In this document: one piece after another, positions 24,085-32,971 of the stretch
Position numbering within the stretch: the first letter of the stretch is position 1
How the letters are laid out: each line of letters begins with the position of its first letter
NCBI GenBank assembly: GCA_002439095.1
Contig: DJOT01000051.1
Coordinates: forward strand, 1 to 64,000
Source: Bacteroidales bacterium UBA6431
GTDB lineage: Bacteria > Bacteroidota > Bacteroidia > Bacteroidales > UBA932
Reading direction: 5' to 3'
Length of the DNA stretch: 64,000 nt
Made by a program: the position numbers and the translations under genes
Notes under the pieces: model-generated
The model's database searches: none
What the model was told of the DNA's origin: nothing
Seen by the model: only the letters and a program-made list of their open reading frames with translations

Positions 24085-24126
24085 CAAAATTTTTACTAAA
24101 ACAAAGTACCACAATACCATCAATCA

Positions 24127-27100
24127 ATGAGAAAGCGATTATTGACACTTTTGCTGCTGGCACTGCCTCTGGCCGTGTCTGCAAAGGATGTTTCCGGACT
24201 CAATGAGAAGCAGTTCTCCAAGTTCTGGAAAATCGAATCCGAATCTCCTGACTACAAGGTCAGCTTCAAGGACGGGGCCTGCGAAATCGTAGCCCCGAAA
24301 GGACTGACACTCTGGTACAAGGAGAAGATGAAAGGGGATGTCGTCATCGAATACGACGCCATCGTCTACAATGAGAAGGAGGGAGACCGCCTGAGCGACC
24401 TCAACTGCTTCTGGATGGCCACCGACCCTCAGGCCAAGGACGTATTCAAGCGCAGCAAGGAGCGCGGCGGGGTGTTCGCCAACTGCGCCCAGATGAAGCT
24501 CTACTACGTGGGCTTCGGCGGCAACTACAACAGCACCACTCGCTTCCGCCGCTACACCGGCGAGCCGGATCCCGCCATCATCAATGAATACACTGACTCC
24601 GACCATCTGCTCGAAGGCAACCACTGGTACCATATCAAGCTCGTAAGCGTCAAAGGCAGGGTACAGTACTGGATCGATGGCAAACTTCTGTTTGACTACA
24701 ATGATGCCGACCCGTACACGGAAGGCTGGTTCGGTTTCCGCACCACCCTTTCCCGCACAGCCATCAAAAACTTCAGCTACACCAAGGTCGTGGAGCCTCC
24801 TTTCAGCGAGGCACCGCTCCATTGGATCGGAAATACCCCGAAACTCGACCGCGCTGTCAGCTTCGGAGTACCATTCAAGCAGGGAGAGGTGACCGCCAAG
24901 ACAGCCCTCCAGCTCCAGTCAGCCGACGGCAGCACCATCACAAGTGACCAGTGGACTCTTGCGAAATGGCCTGACGGATCCGTCAAGTGGCTCGGAGTAG
25001 CCGCTGTAGTCCCTGGCGGGACTGACAACGCAAAACTCGTCAAGGTCAAGAAGGCGGAGACCGCTGAAAACAGGATGATAACGGAAGATGCCGGCAGCTT
25101 CATCGTGAATACCGGCAAGGTCAAAGCCGTCATCCCGAAGAGCGGCAGCAACATCATCGATGCCCTATGGGTTGGAGACACCAAGGTGGGCGGGGCAGCC
25201 GACCTTGTTGCCACAGAAGGCGGACACAGCTACACGAGCAAGATCAGCAAGATCACCCTTGAGCAGAACGGGGCCGTGCGCGGCACCATCAAGATCGAGG
25301 GTGTACACTATAGCGAGGAGAGCGGCCGCGAATGGCTGCCTTTCGTGGTGAGAATGTACTTCTTCAAGGATTCAGACCAGATCCGCCTCGTCCACAGCTT
25401 CATTTTCGATGGAGATCAGGACAAAGATTTCATATCTTCACTCGGACTTCGCTTCAGGGTTCCTATGCGCGAGCAGGCCTACAACCGCCACATAGCGTTC
25501 GCCACCGACAAGGGCAAGGTCTGGACAGAATCAGTTCAGCCGCTCCACGGCAGGCGCGTTCTCACCGATCCAAGGCCGCAGGGAGCGCAGCAGCGTCCGG
25601 CGGCAGCCCCTCAGGGAGGACCTCGCAAGCAAAAAGACTACCAGGAAGACCAGGAGAAGGGCATCAGAGTGCCTGAGCCTGACTACTTCGACCAGAAGGG
25701 ACAGTTCCTCATCAAGAACTGGGCTTGCTGGGATTCGTTCCGTCTGAGCCAGCTCACCGACAACTCATGGTCGATCCGCAAGAAGACCCAGGAGGACCGC
25801 CCATGGATAGGCACACTCACCGGAGAGAGGGCGGCAGGCTATGCATTCGCCGGAGATGTCAGCGGAGGACTCGGAGTGTCCCTCAAATATTTTTGGCAGC
25901 TCTACCCTTCCACCATCGAGATCACCGATGCGCGCAGTGACGAGGCCACGATCAACGTATGGCTCTGGAGTCCTGAATCCGAGCCGATGGATCTGCGCCA
26001 CTATGACACCGTAGCCCATGACCTCGAAGCCAGCTATGAAGATGTGCAAGAAGGGATGAGCACCCCTTACGGCATAGCCAAGACCAACACCCTCGTGCTC
26101 GTGCCGCAAGCCGCTTTCCCTGGACGTGAGGGCATCCTCGCCACGGCGGAACTCCTCGAAGAGGACAGCCAGATGCTGCCTACACCTCAGTACCTGCACG
26201 ACAGCCGCGCGTTCGGCATCTGGTCCCTCCCTGACAGGAGCAACGACAAGAGAGTTGCCGTGGAGAACAGGCTCGACGAAATCATCAGCGTATACCAGAA
26301 AAATGTGGAAGAATTCAAATGGTACGGTTTCTGGAATTTCGGCGACTTCATGCACTCCATGGATGATGTCCGCGGAGTATGGAACTACGACATCGGCGGA
26401 TTCGCCTGGGACAACACAGAGCTCGCCTCCAACATGTGGCTCTGGTACATGTTCCTGCGCAGCGGTCGTGAGGACATCTGGGATATGGCTGTGGCGATGA
26501 GCCGCCACACCACAGAGGTCGACGTATACCACATCGGACCGTACGCCGGGCTGGGCAGCCGCCACAACGTGTCACACTGGGGCTGCGGCGCCAAGGAGGC
26601 CCGCATCGGCCAGGCAGCATGGAACCGTTTCCTCTACTATCTCACCACAGACGAGCGTTCCGGAGACCTCATGGACGAATCCAAGGATTCCGAGCAGCTC
26701 CTCTACAAGATCGACCCTATGCGCCTCGCAGCTCCACGCAGCGAGACCCCATGCACCGCACCGGCACGTCTGCGCATCGGACCTGACTGGCTCGGATACG
26801 CCGGCAACTGGATGACCCGCTGGGAGAGGACCGGGGAGAAGCACTACTACGACATGATCATCGCTGGCATGAAGAGCATCGCAGCCCTGCCTAACGGACT
26901 TCTCACCGGCAAGGTGAAGGTGCTCGGATTCGACCCGGCCACGGGTGTGCTCAGCTGGGAGGGAGACCCTGCCTCCATCGGCACCAACCATCTTATGACC
27001 ATCATGGGCGGATTCGAGATCATGACCGAGATGCAGGACATGATCAACGTGCCGGAGTTCAACGCCGCTTGGCTTGACCACGCAAGGCGCTACCACACCA

Positions 27101-27285
27101 TGGCTGGATTCCGTGTCGGAAGGCTCAACGCCTACGCCGCATGGAAGGACCACGATGCGGACTTCGCCCGCAAGACCTGGGACGAGCTGCTGCGCGGCAT
27201 CGACAGGCCTTACCATCCGAACACCAACGGCGCCGCCACCTGGAGCCTTGACGTGATCTACAGCCTCGAAGTGCTGCCGCTGTAG
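24127..27285 (+). CDS. Exo-rhamnogalacturonan lyase-like protein (PL26/YetA-type) with N-terminal DUF6250 domain
   Basis: A 1052-residue exported protein (signal MRKRLLTLLLLALPLAVSA). Residues about 20-225 form a lectin-like DUF6250 domain (DLNCFWMATDPQAKDVF, YYVGFGGNYNSTTRFRRYTG, HLLEGNHWYHIKL, WFGFRTTLSRTAIKNFSY). From about 230 on, the sequence follows the PcRGLX/YetA type: RIFT barrel (GVPFKQGEV, WPDGSVKWLGVAAVV), central catalytic region, and an alpha/alpha toroid (about 700-1050) with TEVDVYHIGPYAGLGSRHNVSHWG, split over that span. A Pro/Gln/Arg-rich insertion sits near 485-510. The likely role is exolytic beta-elimination on the RG-I backbone. It has its own promoter and a terminator on each side. 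Confidence 0.75.
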   Translation: MRKRLLTLLLLALPLAVSAKDVSGLNEKQFSKFWKIESESPDYKVSFKDGACEIVAPKGLTLWYKEKMKGDVVIEYDAIVYNEKEGDRLSDLNCFWMATDPQAKDVFKRSKERGGVFANCAQMKLYYVGFGGNYNSTTRFRRYTGEPDPAIINEYTDSDHLLEGNHWYHIKLVSVKGRVQYWIDGKLLFDYNDADPYTEGWFGFRTTLSRTAIKNFSYTKVVEPPFSEAPLHWIGNTPKLDRAVSFGVPFKQGEVTAKTALQLQSADGSTITSDQWTLAKWPDGSVKWLGVAAVVPGGTDNAKLVKVKKAETAENRMITEDAGSFIVNTGKVKAVIPKSGSNIIDALWVGDTKVGGAADLVATEGGHSYTSKISKITLEQNGAVRGTIKIEGVHYSEESGREWLPFVVRMYFFKDSDQIRLVHSFIFDGDQDKDFISSLGLRFRVPMREQAYNRHIAFATDKGKVWTESVQPLHGRRVLTDPRPQGAQQRPAAAPQGGPRKQKDYQEDQEKGIRVPEPDYFDQKGQFLIKNWACWDSFRLSQLTDNSWSIRKKTQEDRPWIGTLTGERAAGYAFAGDVSGGLGVSLKYFWQLYPSTIEITDARSDEATINVWLWSPESEPMDLRHYDTVAHDLEASYEDVQEGMSTPYGIAKTNTLVLVPQAAFPGREGILATAELLEEDSQMLPTPQYLHDSRAFGIWSLPDRSNDKRVAVENRLDEIISVYQKNVEEFKWYGFWNFGDFMHSMDDVRGVWNYDIGGFAWDNTELASNMWLWYMFLRSGREDIWDMAVAMSRHTTEVDVYHIGPYAGLGSRHNVSHWGCGAKEARIGQAAWNRFLYYLTTDERSGDLMDESKDSEQLLYKIDPMRLAAPRSETPCTAPARLRIGPDWLGYAGNWMTRWERTGEKHYYDMIIAGMKSIAALPNGLLTGKVKVLGFDPATGVLSWEGDPASIGTNHLMTIMGGFEIMTEMQDMINVPEFNAAWLDHARRYHTMAGFRVGRLNAYAAWKDHDADFARKTWDELLRGIDRPYHPNTNGAATWSLDVIYSLEVLPL

Positions 27286-27306
27286 GACAGGTACAGTCAT
27301 TCTTGT

Positions 27307-27335
27307 AAGGACGGCCCGACAGCCGTCCTTTTTTT
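27307..27335 (+). terminator. Terminator after the PL26-type gene
   Basis: AAGGACGG and CCGTCCTT form an 8-bp stem with an 8-nt loop, followed by a run of seven T. It is about 20 bp after the stop codon. Confidence 0.85.
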
Positions 27336-27336
27336 G

Positions 27337-27344
27337 TATATTTG
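27337..27344 (+). promoter_or_regulatory. Promoter -7 box of the GH2 gene
   Basis: TATATTTG is a perfect TAnnTTTG and lies 34 bp upstream of the ATG at 27379. The upstream -33 region falls in the terminator stem and shows no clear TTTG. Confidence 0.45.
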
Positions 27345-27378
27345 CATTGCCAATGACACAAACCAATCCATCAATTAT

Positions 27379-30366
27379 ATGAACATCAGATCACTGTTCC
27401 TGTCAGCGGCGCTGCTCCTTTCCGCAGTGCTCGCCTCGGGACGCGAGAAGTACAACTTCAACTCGGGGTGGCTCCTCAAGGTCGGGGACATCCCGTCTGC
27501 GGAAAGCCGCTCGTTCAAAGACTCCGGCTGGCAGAAGGTCACCCTGCCGCACGCCTTCAACGAGGACGAGGCGTTCAAGGTCAACATCAAGGACCTCACC
27601 GACACAGTGGTGTGGTACCGCAAGCACTTCACCATGCCGAAATCAGCCCGCGGCAAGAAGGTCTTCATCGAATTCGAGGGAGCGCGCCAGGGAGTCGATT
27701 TCTACGTCAACGGCAAGCTGGTCGGCAAGCACGAGAACGGTGTCATGGCCTTCGGCTTCGACATCACCCCGTATCTCAAGTCCGGCAGCAATGTCATAGC
27801 CGTGCGCGTGGACAACAACTGGGACTTCGCCGAGAGGACCACGGGAGTGAAATACCAGTGGAGCAACCGCAACTTCAACGCCAACTACGGCGGCCTTCCG
27901 AAGAACGTCTGGCTGCACGTCACCGACAAGCTCTACCAGACCCTCCCGCTCTACTCCAACCTCCAGACCACGGGAGTCTACATCTACGCCTCCGACATCC
28001 GTGTGAAATCCCGCACTGCGGTCATCAACGCAGAGTCAGAAGTACGCAACGAGACCGGAAAGGCGCAGACCGCCGTCTACAAAGTCAGCGTCACAGACCC
28101 TGACGGCAAGCTCGTCACCAGTTTTGCATCAGCACCACAGGCCATCGAGGCCGGCCAGACGGTCACCCTCAGGGCATCCGCTCCAGCAGAAGGCCTGCAC
28201 TTCTGGAGCTGGGGCTACGGCTATCTCTACGATGTCCGCACAGCCCTCGAAGTGGACGGCAAGGTGGTCGATGAAGTCTGCACCCGCACCGGTTTCCGAA
28301 AGACACGTTTCGCCGAAGGCAAGGTATGGCTCAACGACCGCGTGCTCCAGATGAAGGGATACGCCCAGCGTACCTCAAACGAATGGCCGGCCCTCGGAAT
28401 GTCCGTCCCGGCATGGCTGAGCGACTACTCCAACGCCCTCATGGTCGAAGACAATGCCAACCTCGTCCGCTGGATGCACGTCACCCCGTGGAAGCAGGAT
28501 GTCGAGTCATGCGACCGCGTCGGGCTCATCCAGGCGATGCCTGCAGGTGACGCGGAGCGCGATGTGGAAGGCCAACAGTGGAACCAGCGCAAAGAACTCA
28601 TGCGCGACGCCATCATCTACAACCGCAACAACCCGTCAATCATCTTCTACGAATGCGGCAACGAATCCATCTCCCGCGAACACATGCTTGAGATGAGGGA
28701 GATCCGTGACAAATATGACTTCTACGGCGGCAGGGCCATCGGCAGCCGCGAGATGCTCGACATCCGCGAGTCCGAATACGGCGGCGAGATGCTCTATATC
28801 AACAAGAGCGCCCACTCCCCTTTCTGGGCCATGGAATACTGCCGCGACGAAGGTCTGCGCAAATACTGGGACGATTACTCATATCCTTTCCACAAGGAGG
28901 GCGAGGGCAACAAAGGCTTCCACTCCGCTATGGCCAACAAGATGGTGGCAGGAGACGCCTCCCCGTACAACCACAACCAGGACCAGTTCACCGTGGAGCT
29001 CGTGCGCCGCTGGTATGACTACTGGAGGGAAAGGGCAGGCTCCGGGCAGAGAATCAGTTCCGGCGGGGTCAAGATCATATTCTCCGACTCCAACACCCAC
29101 TTCCGCGGCGTGGAGAACTACCGCCGCAGCGGTGTCACAGACGCGCTGCGCATCCCGAAAGACGGCTTCTTCGCCCATCAGGTGATGTGGGACGGCTGGG
29201 TGGATGTCGAGAACCCGCGCATCTACATCGTCGGCCACTGGAACTACGACAAGGGAACTGTGAAACCGGTCTATGTGGTTTCCAACACTGAATCCGTGAA
29301 GCTTTTCCTCAACGGCAAGGAGATTCAGGACCTGAAACGGGACTATGAGTTCCTTTTCACCGCAGAGAACGTCACATTCGAGCCTGGCAAAATCGAGGCT
29401 GTAGGCTACAACGGCGGCAAGGAAGCCGCACGCTACGCCATCGAGACGGCAGGGCAGCCGACCGCGATCAAACTCTCCAGGATTGAGAACCCTTCAGGCT
29501 GGAAGGCTGACGGGGCAGACGTCGCCCTCGTGCAGATCGAAGTCGTCGATGCGCAGGGACGCAGATGCCCTCTCGCCAACGACATGATCCACTACGACCT
29601 CGAAGGTCCGGCAGAGTGGCGAGGCGGCATGGCCCAGGGCCCGGACAACTACATCCTCGCCCAGGATTTCCCTGTTGAGTGCGGTGTCAACCGCGCCATC
29701 ATCCGCTCCACCACCACTCCTGGAAAAGTGACCCTCAAGGCATCGGCCGAAGGTCTCAAGGGAGCGGAAATCTCTCTTGAAACCATTCCTTTTGAAGTCA
29801 CAGGAGGTCTCAGCACATATATCCCTGGCGACCATCTCAAAGGCCGCCTCGACAGAGGAGAAACCCCGCAGACACCTTCATACTACGACCGTTGTGTAGA
29901 CGTGGAGATCGTTTCAGCCACAGCAGGAGTCAACGCAGACAAGGCCAACGCATCATTTGACGACAACGAGTTGAGCGAATGGACCAACGACGGAAGGCTC
30001 TCCACCGCCTGGATCACCTACCGGCTCGGCAGGATGGCCCAGATCGATGAAGTCTGCGTCAAGTTCACCGGCTGGCGCATGCGCAGCTACCCTATCGAGA
30101 TCTACGCCGGGGATGAACTCATCTGGGAAGGCGAGACCCCGCGCTCTCTGGGCTATGTGCACCTGCCGGTCAAGCCTGTCATGACACGCGAGATCACGGT
30201 CAAGCTCAAAGGCTCAGCACAAGATGAGGACGCCTTCGGCGGCATAGTCGAAGTCGTGGCCCCGGCCGCAGGAGAACTCGACCTCTTCAAGGCCAAAGGC
30301 GCCGAGAAGAAGAGCAACGAACTCCGCATCGTCGAGATAGAATTCAAGGAGAATCTCCTGCAGTAA
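27379..30366 (+). CDS. GH2 family glycoside hydrolase with C-terminal DUF4982 and discoidin-like domains
   Basis: A 995-residue exported GH2 enzyme (signal MNIRSLFLSAALLLSAVLASG), most likely a beta-galactosidase acting on galactan side chains. A beta-glucuronidase is possible. The sugar-binding domain holds WQKVTLPHAFNEDEAF and VVWYRKHFTMP. The TIM barrel has the acid/base Glu in IIFYECGNESIS (about residue 435) and the nucleophile probably in FWAMEYCRDEG. A DUF4982-like region (about 620-700), an Ig-like domain and a C-terminal discoidin/CBM32-like domain (about 860-960: NELSEWTNDGRLSTAW, VKFTGWRMRSYPIEIYAG) follow. The open frame extends back to a TTG at 27334, but the signal peptide begins at the ATG at 27379. 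Confidence 0.88.
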   Translation: MNIRSLFLSAALLLSAVLASGREKYNFNSGWLLKVGDIPSAESRSFKDSGWQKVTLPHAFNEDEAFKVNIKDLTDTVVWYRKHFTMPKSARGKKVFIEFEGARQGVDFYVNGKLVGKHENGVMAFGFDITPYLKSGSNVIAVRVDNNWDFAERTTGVKYQWSNRNFNANYGGLPKNVWLHVTDKLYQTLPLYSNLQTTGVYIYASDIRVKSRTAVINAESEVRNETGKAQTAVYKVSVTDPDGKLVTSFASAPQAIEAGQTVTLRASAPAEGLHFWSWGYGYLYDVRTALEVDGKVVDEVCTRTGFRKTRFAEGKVWLNDRVLQMKGYAQRTSNEWPALGMSVPAWLSDYSNALMVEDNANLVRWMHVTPWKQDVESCDRVGLIQAMPAGDAERDVEGQQWNQRKELMRDAIIYNRNNPSIIFYECGNESISREHMLEMREIRDKYDFYGGRAIGSREMLDIRESEYGGEMLYINKSAHSPFWAMEYCRDEGLRKYWDDYSYPFHKEGEGNKGFHSAMANKMVAGDASPYNHNQDQFTVELVRRWYDYWRERAGSGQRISSGGVKIIFSDSNTHFRGVENYRRSGVTDALRIPKDGFFAHQVMWDGWVDVENPRIYIVGHWNYDKGTVKPVYVVSNTESVKLFLNGKEIQDLKRDYEFLFTAENVTFEPGKIEAVGYNGGKEAARYAIETAGQPTAIKLSRIENPSGWKADGADVALVQIEVVDAQGRRCPLANDMIHYDLEGPAEWRGGMAQGPDNYILAQDFPVECGVNRAIIRSTTTPGKVTLKASAEGLKGAEISLETIPFEVTGGLSTYIPGDHLKGRLDRGETPQTPSYYDRCVDVEIVSATAGVNADKANASFDDNELSEWTNDGRLSTAWITYRLGRMAQIDEVCVKFTGWRMRSYPIEIYAGDELIWEGETPRSLGYVHLPVKPVMTREITVKLKGSAQDEDAFGGIVEVVAPAAGELDLFKAKGAEKKSNELRIVEIEFKENLLQ

Positions 30367-30387
30367 AGCAAGTTCCCCAGACGCAAT

Positions 30388-30435
30388 GAGGAAGGCCCTG
30401 AAGTCTATCTGACTTCAAGACCTTCCTCTTATCTT
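30388..30435. terminator. Bidirectional terminator between convergent genes
   Basis: GAGGAAGG (30388-30395) and CCTTCCTC (30421-30428), with an inner TGAAGTC/GACTTCA stem, form a long hairpin between the GH2 gene and the converging toxin gene. Confidence 0.7.
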
Positions 30436-30447
30436 GAATACATATTC

Positions 30448-31194
30448 CTACCGCCAAGACATACCGATGTCCCAATGGACAGCATATTTCGCAGATGTTT
30501 TTTCCTTGGGCAAGTTGAACTCTTCAAGAATAAGTTCGTATGCCTGAGGGAATTCTTCCAACCACTTGCCCACGGCAACCTCATAGGTATCTGACTTGAT
30601 ATTATAGAATATTCTGCCACGAGGTTTATCCTGATAGGCTCCGACATATGGACCTGAACCATCGCCATGATACTTTTGCTTTCGGAACTCCCTCTTCCAT
30701 ACATCTTCATGCATTTCAGAACAAGTAATCCTGCCATCTGAAGCATTCGCCTGAGTGTAATCACTGATTTTGTGTGAGACGACTCCGAAAAGTTCATTTC
30801 TTGAACGATTGTACCAGAACAATCCGACTTTGGGTTCCGAGTCCTTGCCGCGGTTTGCCGCCATCTGGGACATCACAGCCGCATATTCGTCCTGCGTAAA
30901 GGCCTGCAGAGAAAAACCGGATTTTCCCCCGCTATGGGAAGCACCTATGAAAGAAAATGAGATGACGATCAATTTCGTATCGTCGAAGACATAGTACATT
31001 TCATCTGTTGCAGACAGTTTACGCATCCAGATTCCGCTATATGCCCCGGTGAGTTGGACTGGCAGACCCGCTCCCTCAGTCGGGTGCTCAAGAGTATCCT
31101 TGATCGTAGCCTTTACTTTTGACGCAAGGGACGGATCCGAACTTTTCAATACCTTATACGCATCCAATGCGCTAGGCAGAAACTCCAATATCAT
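30448..31194 (-). CDS. YoeB/RelE-like toxin with an extra C-terminal domain
   Basis: A 248-residue protein, almost three times the length of a YoeB toxin. Residues 1-85 follow the YoeB pattern (LEHPTEGAGLPVQLTGAYSG, IWMRKLSATDEMYYVFDD), normally an mRNA-cleaving ribosome-dependent RNase. On my alignment to E. coli YoeB, catalytic Glu46 is replaced by Val and Arg65 by Glu, so ordinary activity is doubtful. Residues about 120-245 form a second domain, WYNRSRNELFGVVS, VWKREF, YVGAYQDKPRGRIFY, VAVGKWLEEFPQAYELILEEFNLP. I recognise it only as a domain seen in Bacteroidetes proteins of unknown function. It overlaps the antitoxin stop by 4 bp. Confidence 0.7.
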   Translation of the reverse strand: MILEFLPSALDAYKVLKSSDPSLASKVKATIKDTLEHPTEGAGLPVQLTGAYSGIWMRKLSATDEMYYVFDDTKLIVISFSFIGASHSGGKSGFSLQAFTQDEYAAVMSQMAANRGKDSEPKVGLFWYNRSRNELFGVVSHKISDYTQANASDGRITCSEMHEDVWKREFRKQKYHGDGSGPYVGAYQDKPRGRIFYNIKSDTYEVAVGKWLEEFPQAYELILEEFNLPKEKTSAKYAVHWDIGMSWR

Positions 31195-31442
31195 AACTCA
31201 TCTATATCAACAGTGACCGCCTTCCCAGAATTGAGTTCTTCGATTCCGGATTCAAGCCGTCCGGACAACTTCTCGGAGAACAATACTTTTTCCGTTTCCT
31301 TGATAGAGTTATATTCATCAAGCGATATAAGGACAGCAGCCGTATTACCACGGTTAATCAGCAGTGAACTTGAATTATTGATGACATCATCAACATAACG
31401 CTTCACATTGGCCCTGAACTCAGAAATTGTTGCAACAGTCAT
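31191..31442 (-). CDS. yefM: YefM/Phd-family antitoxin
   Basis: An 83-residue antitoxin. The start MTVATISEFRANVKRYVDDV and LLINRGNTAAVLISLDEYNSIKET are the Phd/YefM DNA-binding fold. The acidic tail ELNSGKAVTVDIDEL is the toxin-binding part. It overlaps the toxin gene by 4 bp (translational coupling). A promoter overlapped by strong palindromes with TGTACA cores lies just upstream, as in the E. coli yefM-yoeB operator. Confidence 0.88.
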   Translation of the reverse strand: MTVATISEFRANVKRYVDDVINNSSSLLINRGNTAAVLISLDEYNSIKETEKVLFSEKLSGRLESGIEELNSGKAVTVDIDEL

Positions 31443-31456
31443 ATTCTAGTTTTTCG

Positions 31457-31487
31457 CAAAATTACGTACAATATTTTGTACAACAAA
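31457..31487 (-). promoter_or_regulatory. yefM promoter
   Basis: On the minus strand, TAATTTTG (31457-31464) fits TAnnTTTG and TTTG (31484-31487) is 19 bp upstream. The leader to the ATG at 31442 is about 9 nt. Confidence 0.6.
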
Positions 31488-31492
31488 ATATT
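31466..31492. promoter_or_regulatory. Antitoxin operator palindromes
   Basis: Two overlapping inverted repeats cover the promoter. One is GTACAATATTTTGTAC (31466-31481; 6-bp arms, 4-bp spacer). The other has 10-bp perfect arms (AATATTTTGT 31470-31479 and ACAAAATATT 31483-31492) around ACA. The second is centred on TGTACA, the core hexamer of known YefM operators. Confidence 0.65.
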
Positions 31493-31514
31493 TATACCAT
31501 ATTTACATTGGCCA

Positions 31515-31552
31515 AAGAGGCCGCCCCGGTGAAGGGCGGCCTCTTATTTTTG
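31515..31552. terminator. Terminator downstream of the PL22 operon
   Basis: AAGAGGCCGCCC (31515-31526) and GGGCGGCCTCTT (31534-31545) form a perfect 12-bp stem. The plus side continues into TATTTTTG; the minus side has a shorter T-run. It lies just after the stop of the minus-strand PL22 gene and insulates it from the toxin-antitoxin module. Confidence 0.75.
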
Positions 31553-31565
31553 CAGCAACATGCAA

Positions 31566-32906
31566 TTACTTATTATACTGCTTGTAGAACGGAAGCTTTG
31601 TCAGATCCACTGTCACGAGGCAGAGTCTCTTACCGTCTGAATAGTGGCCGCTCTGGAAGCAGAGGGTCTTGCCGTCAGGGCTGAAGAAAGGCTGGGCATG
31701 GTCAGGTGCCATCTTGAGGTCGGAAGCGATCATGTGGCGGTAGCCGTTGGCCACGTTGATCACCCATACGTCTCCGCCGAAAGTATCACCGGCAGCCCAC
31801 TGGTTGTCACGCGTGGAGTTGCAGTGCCAGAAACCACGGCCACGCAGAGCGCTCTCGCGATCCTTCTCCATCTCCACGTTGCCGAGGCACTCCACGTCAT
31901 CGGTGCGCAGGTTGATGCGGAAGATTCCGCTGGCCTGCTTGCGCAGACGGTCCTGCCATCCGAGTACATTGAAATAAACATAATCCTCAGTGCCGAAGGT
32001 CTCATGGGTCACCCAGTCAAGCGGTGTCTCCTTGTAGAGAGGCTTGTAGGTGCAGGCATCAGCATCGGCGTACCACATCCTCTGGTCGGCGTCACCGCCG
32101 GTCTCGCAGCAGAACACGATTTCGTTAGGACGGAAACGGCTTGCCTGGATATGGCCTACCTTGAAGTCCACGTCGCAGATCTTGGTCACCTCGCCGGTCT
32201 TGAGATTCATCTTGCGCAGACCGCTCAGGGACTGGCTGACCTTGACAGGCTGGTCATCACGAGGTACGAAAGCCTTGGCCTTCATGGCGGCGATCTCCTC
32301 AGGAGTACCTTCACGGGTCACGGTAATGTAGGCATACTCATCCTCGCTGTTGACGCACCATCCGCCAGGACGGCCCATCTCCGGACTTGTCGGGAACACT
32401 CCGAGTTTGGTCAAATAACTGTCGAACGAACCGGCATTGTTCTTCTTGGCATCAGCGAAGAGCTTGTCAAGATCCATGACATAAAGAGTCCAGTCTTCTC
32501 CGACACGCTTGTTGACAAACAGCTTGTTGGACCTGTTGGCAAGGAACACGGAGCCGACACTTCCCTCGGTCACCTGAATGATCTTGCCGGTGGCGACCTC
32601 GACAAAGAAATACTGTGTCGGGGTGAACTCCCTCACCTTTCCGTCAGGCATGGTGTGCTTCTGCGGAGCCTCACCTGCCCGTGTTGAAGAACGGAACAGA
32701 AGGTATTTTCCATCAGGAGTCCACATCGGGTCAGTCTGATAGATGAATTTGTCGTTTTTCTGAGTGTCTGTGAGGACAACAAGCGAAACTCCGGTCTGCG
32801 GATCCTTCACCACCTTCTTCTCCGAAGGCTGGAACTTTCCTAACTGAGCATTCGCAGATGAGATCGCAACCATAAATACGGCTGCAGCGAGCAATGCTTT
32901 TTTCAT
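31566..32906 (-). CDS. ogl: PL22 oligogalacturonate lyase-like protein
   Basis: A 446-residue beta-propeller enzyme that should split unsaturated digalacturonate and short oligogalacturonates by beta-elimination. Typical stretches are YQTDPMWTPDGKYLLFRSS, PTSPEMGRPGGWCVNSEDE, GHIQASRFRPNEIVFCCETGGDADQ (split), WVTHETFGTEDYVYFNV and PDHAQPFFSPDGKTLCFQS, with several His that could bind the metal. It has a clear signal peptide (MKKALLAAAVFMVAISSANA), so it acts in the periplasm, whereas enterobacterial Ogl is cytoplasmic. It is the last gene of a three-gene minus-strand operon behind two GH28 genes. Confidence 0.8.
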   Translation of the reverse strand: MKKALLAAAVFMVAISSANAQLGKFQPSEKKVVKDPQTGVSLVVLTDTQKNDKFIYQTDPMWTPDGKYLLFRSSTRAGEAPQKHTMPDGKVREFTPTQYFFVEVATGKIIQVTEGSVGSVFLANRSNKLFVNKRVGEDWTLYVMDLDKLFADAKKNNAGSFDSYLTKLGVFPTSPEMGRPGGWCVNSEDEYAYITVTREGTPEEIAAMKAKAFVPRDDQPVKVSQSLSGLRKMNLKTGEVTKICDVDFKVGHIQASRFRPNEIVFCCETGGDADQRMWYADADACTYKPLYKETPLDWVTHETFGTEDYVYFNVLGWQDRLRKQASGIFRINLRTDDVECLGNVEMEKDRESALRGRGFWHCNSTRDNQWAAGDTFGGDVWVINVANGYRHMIASDLKMAPDHAQPFFSPDGKTLCFQSGHYSDGKRLCLVTVDLTKLPFYKQYNK

Positions 32907-32971
32907 TTAAAAGAAAAATTGGTTAATGTGTTAAATGTATTCGTAAAATGAATAATCATCAAAAATCATAC

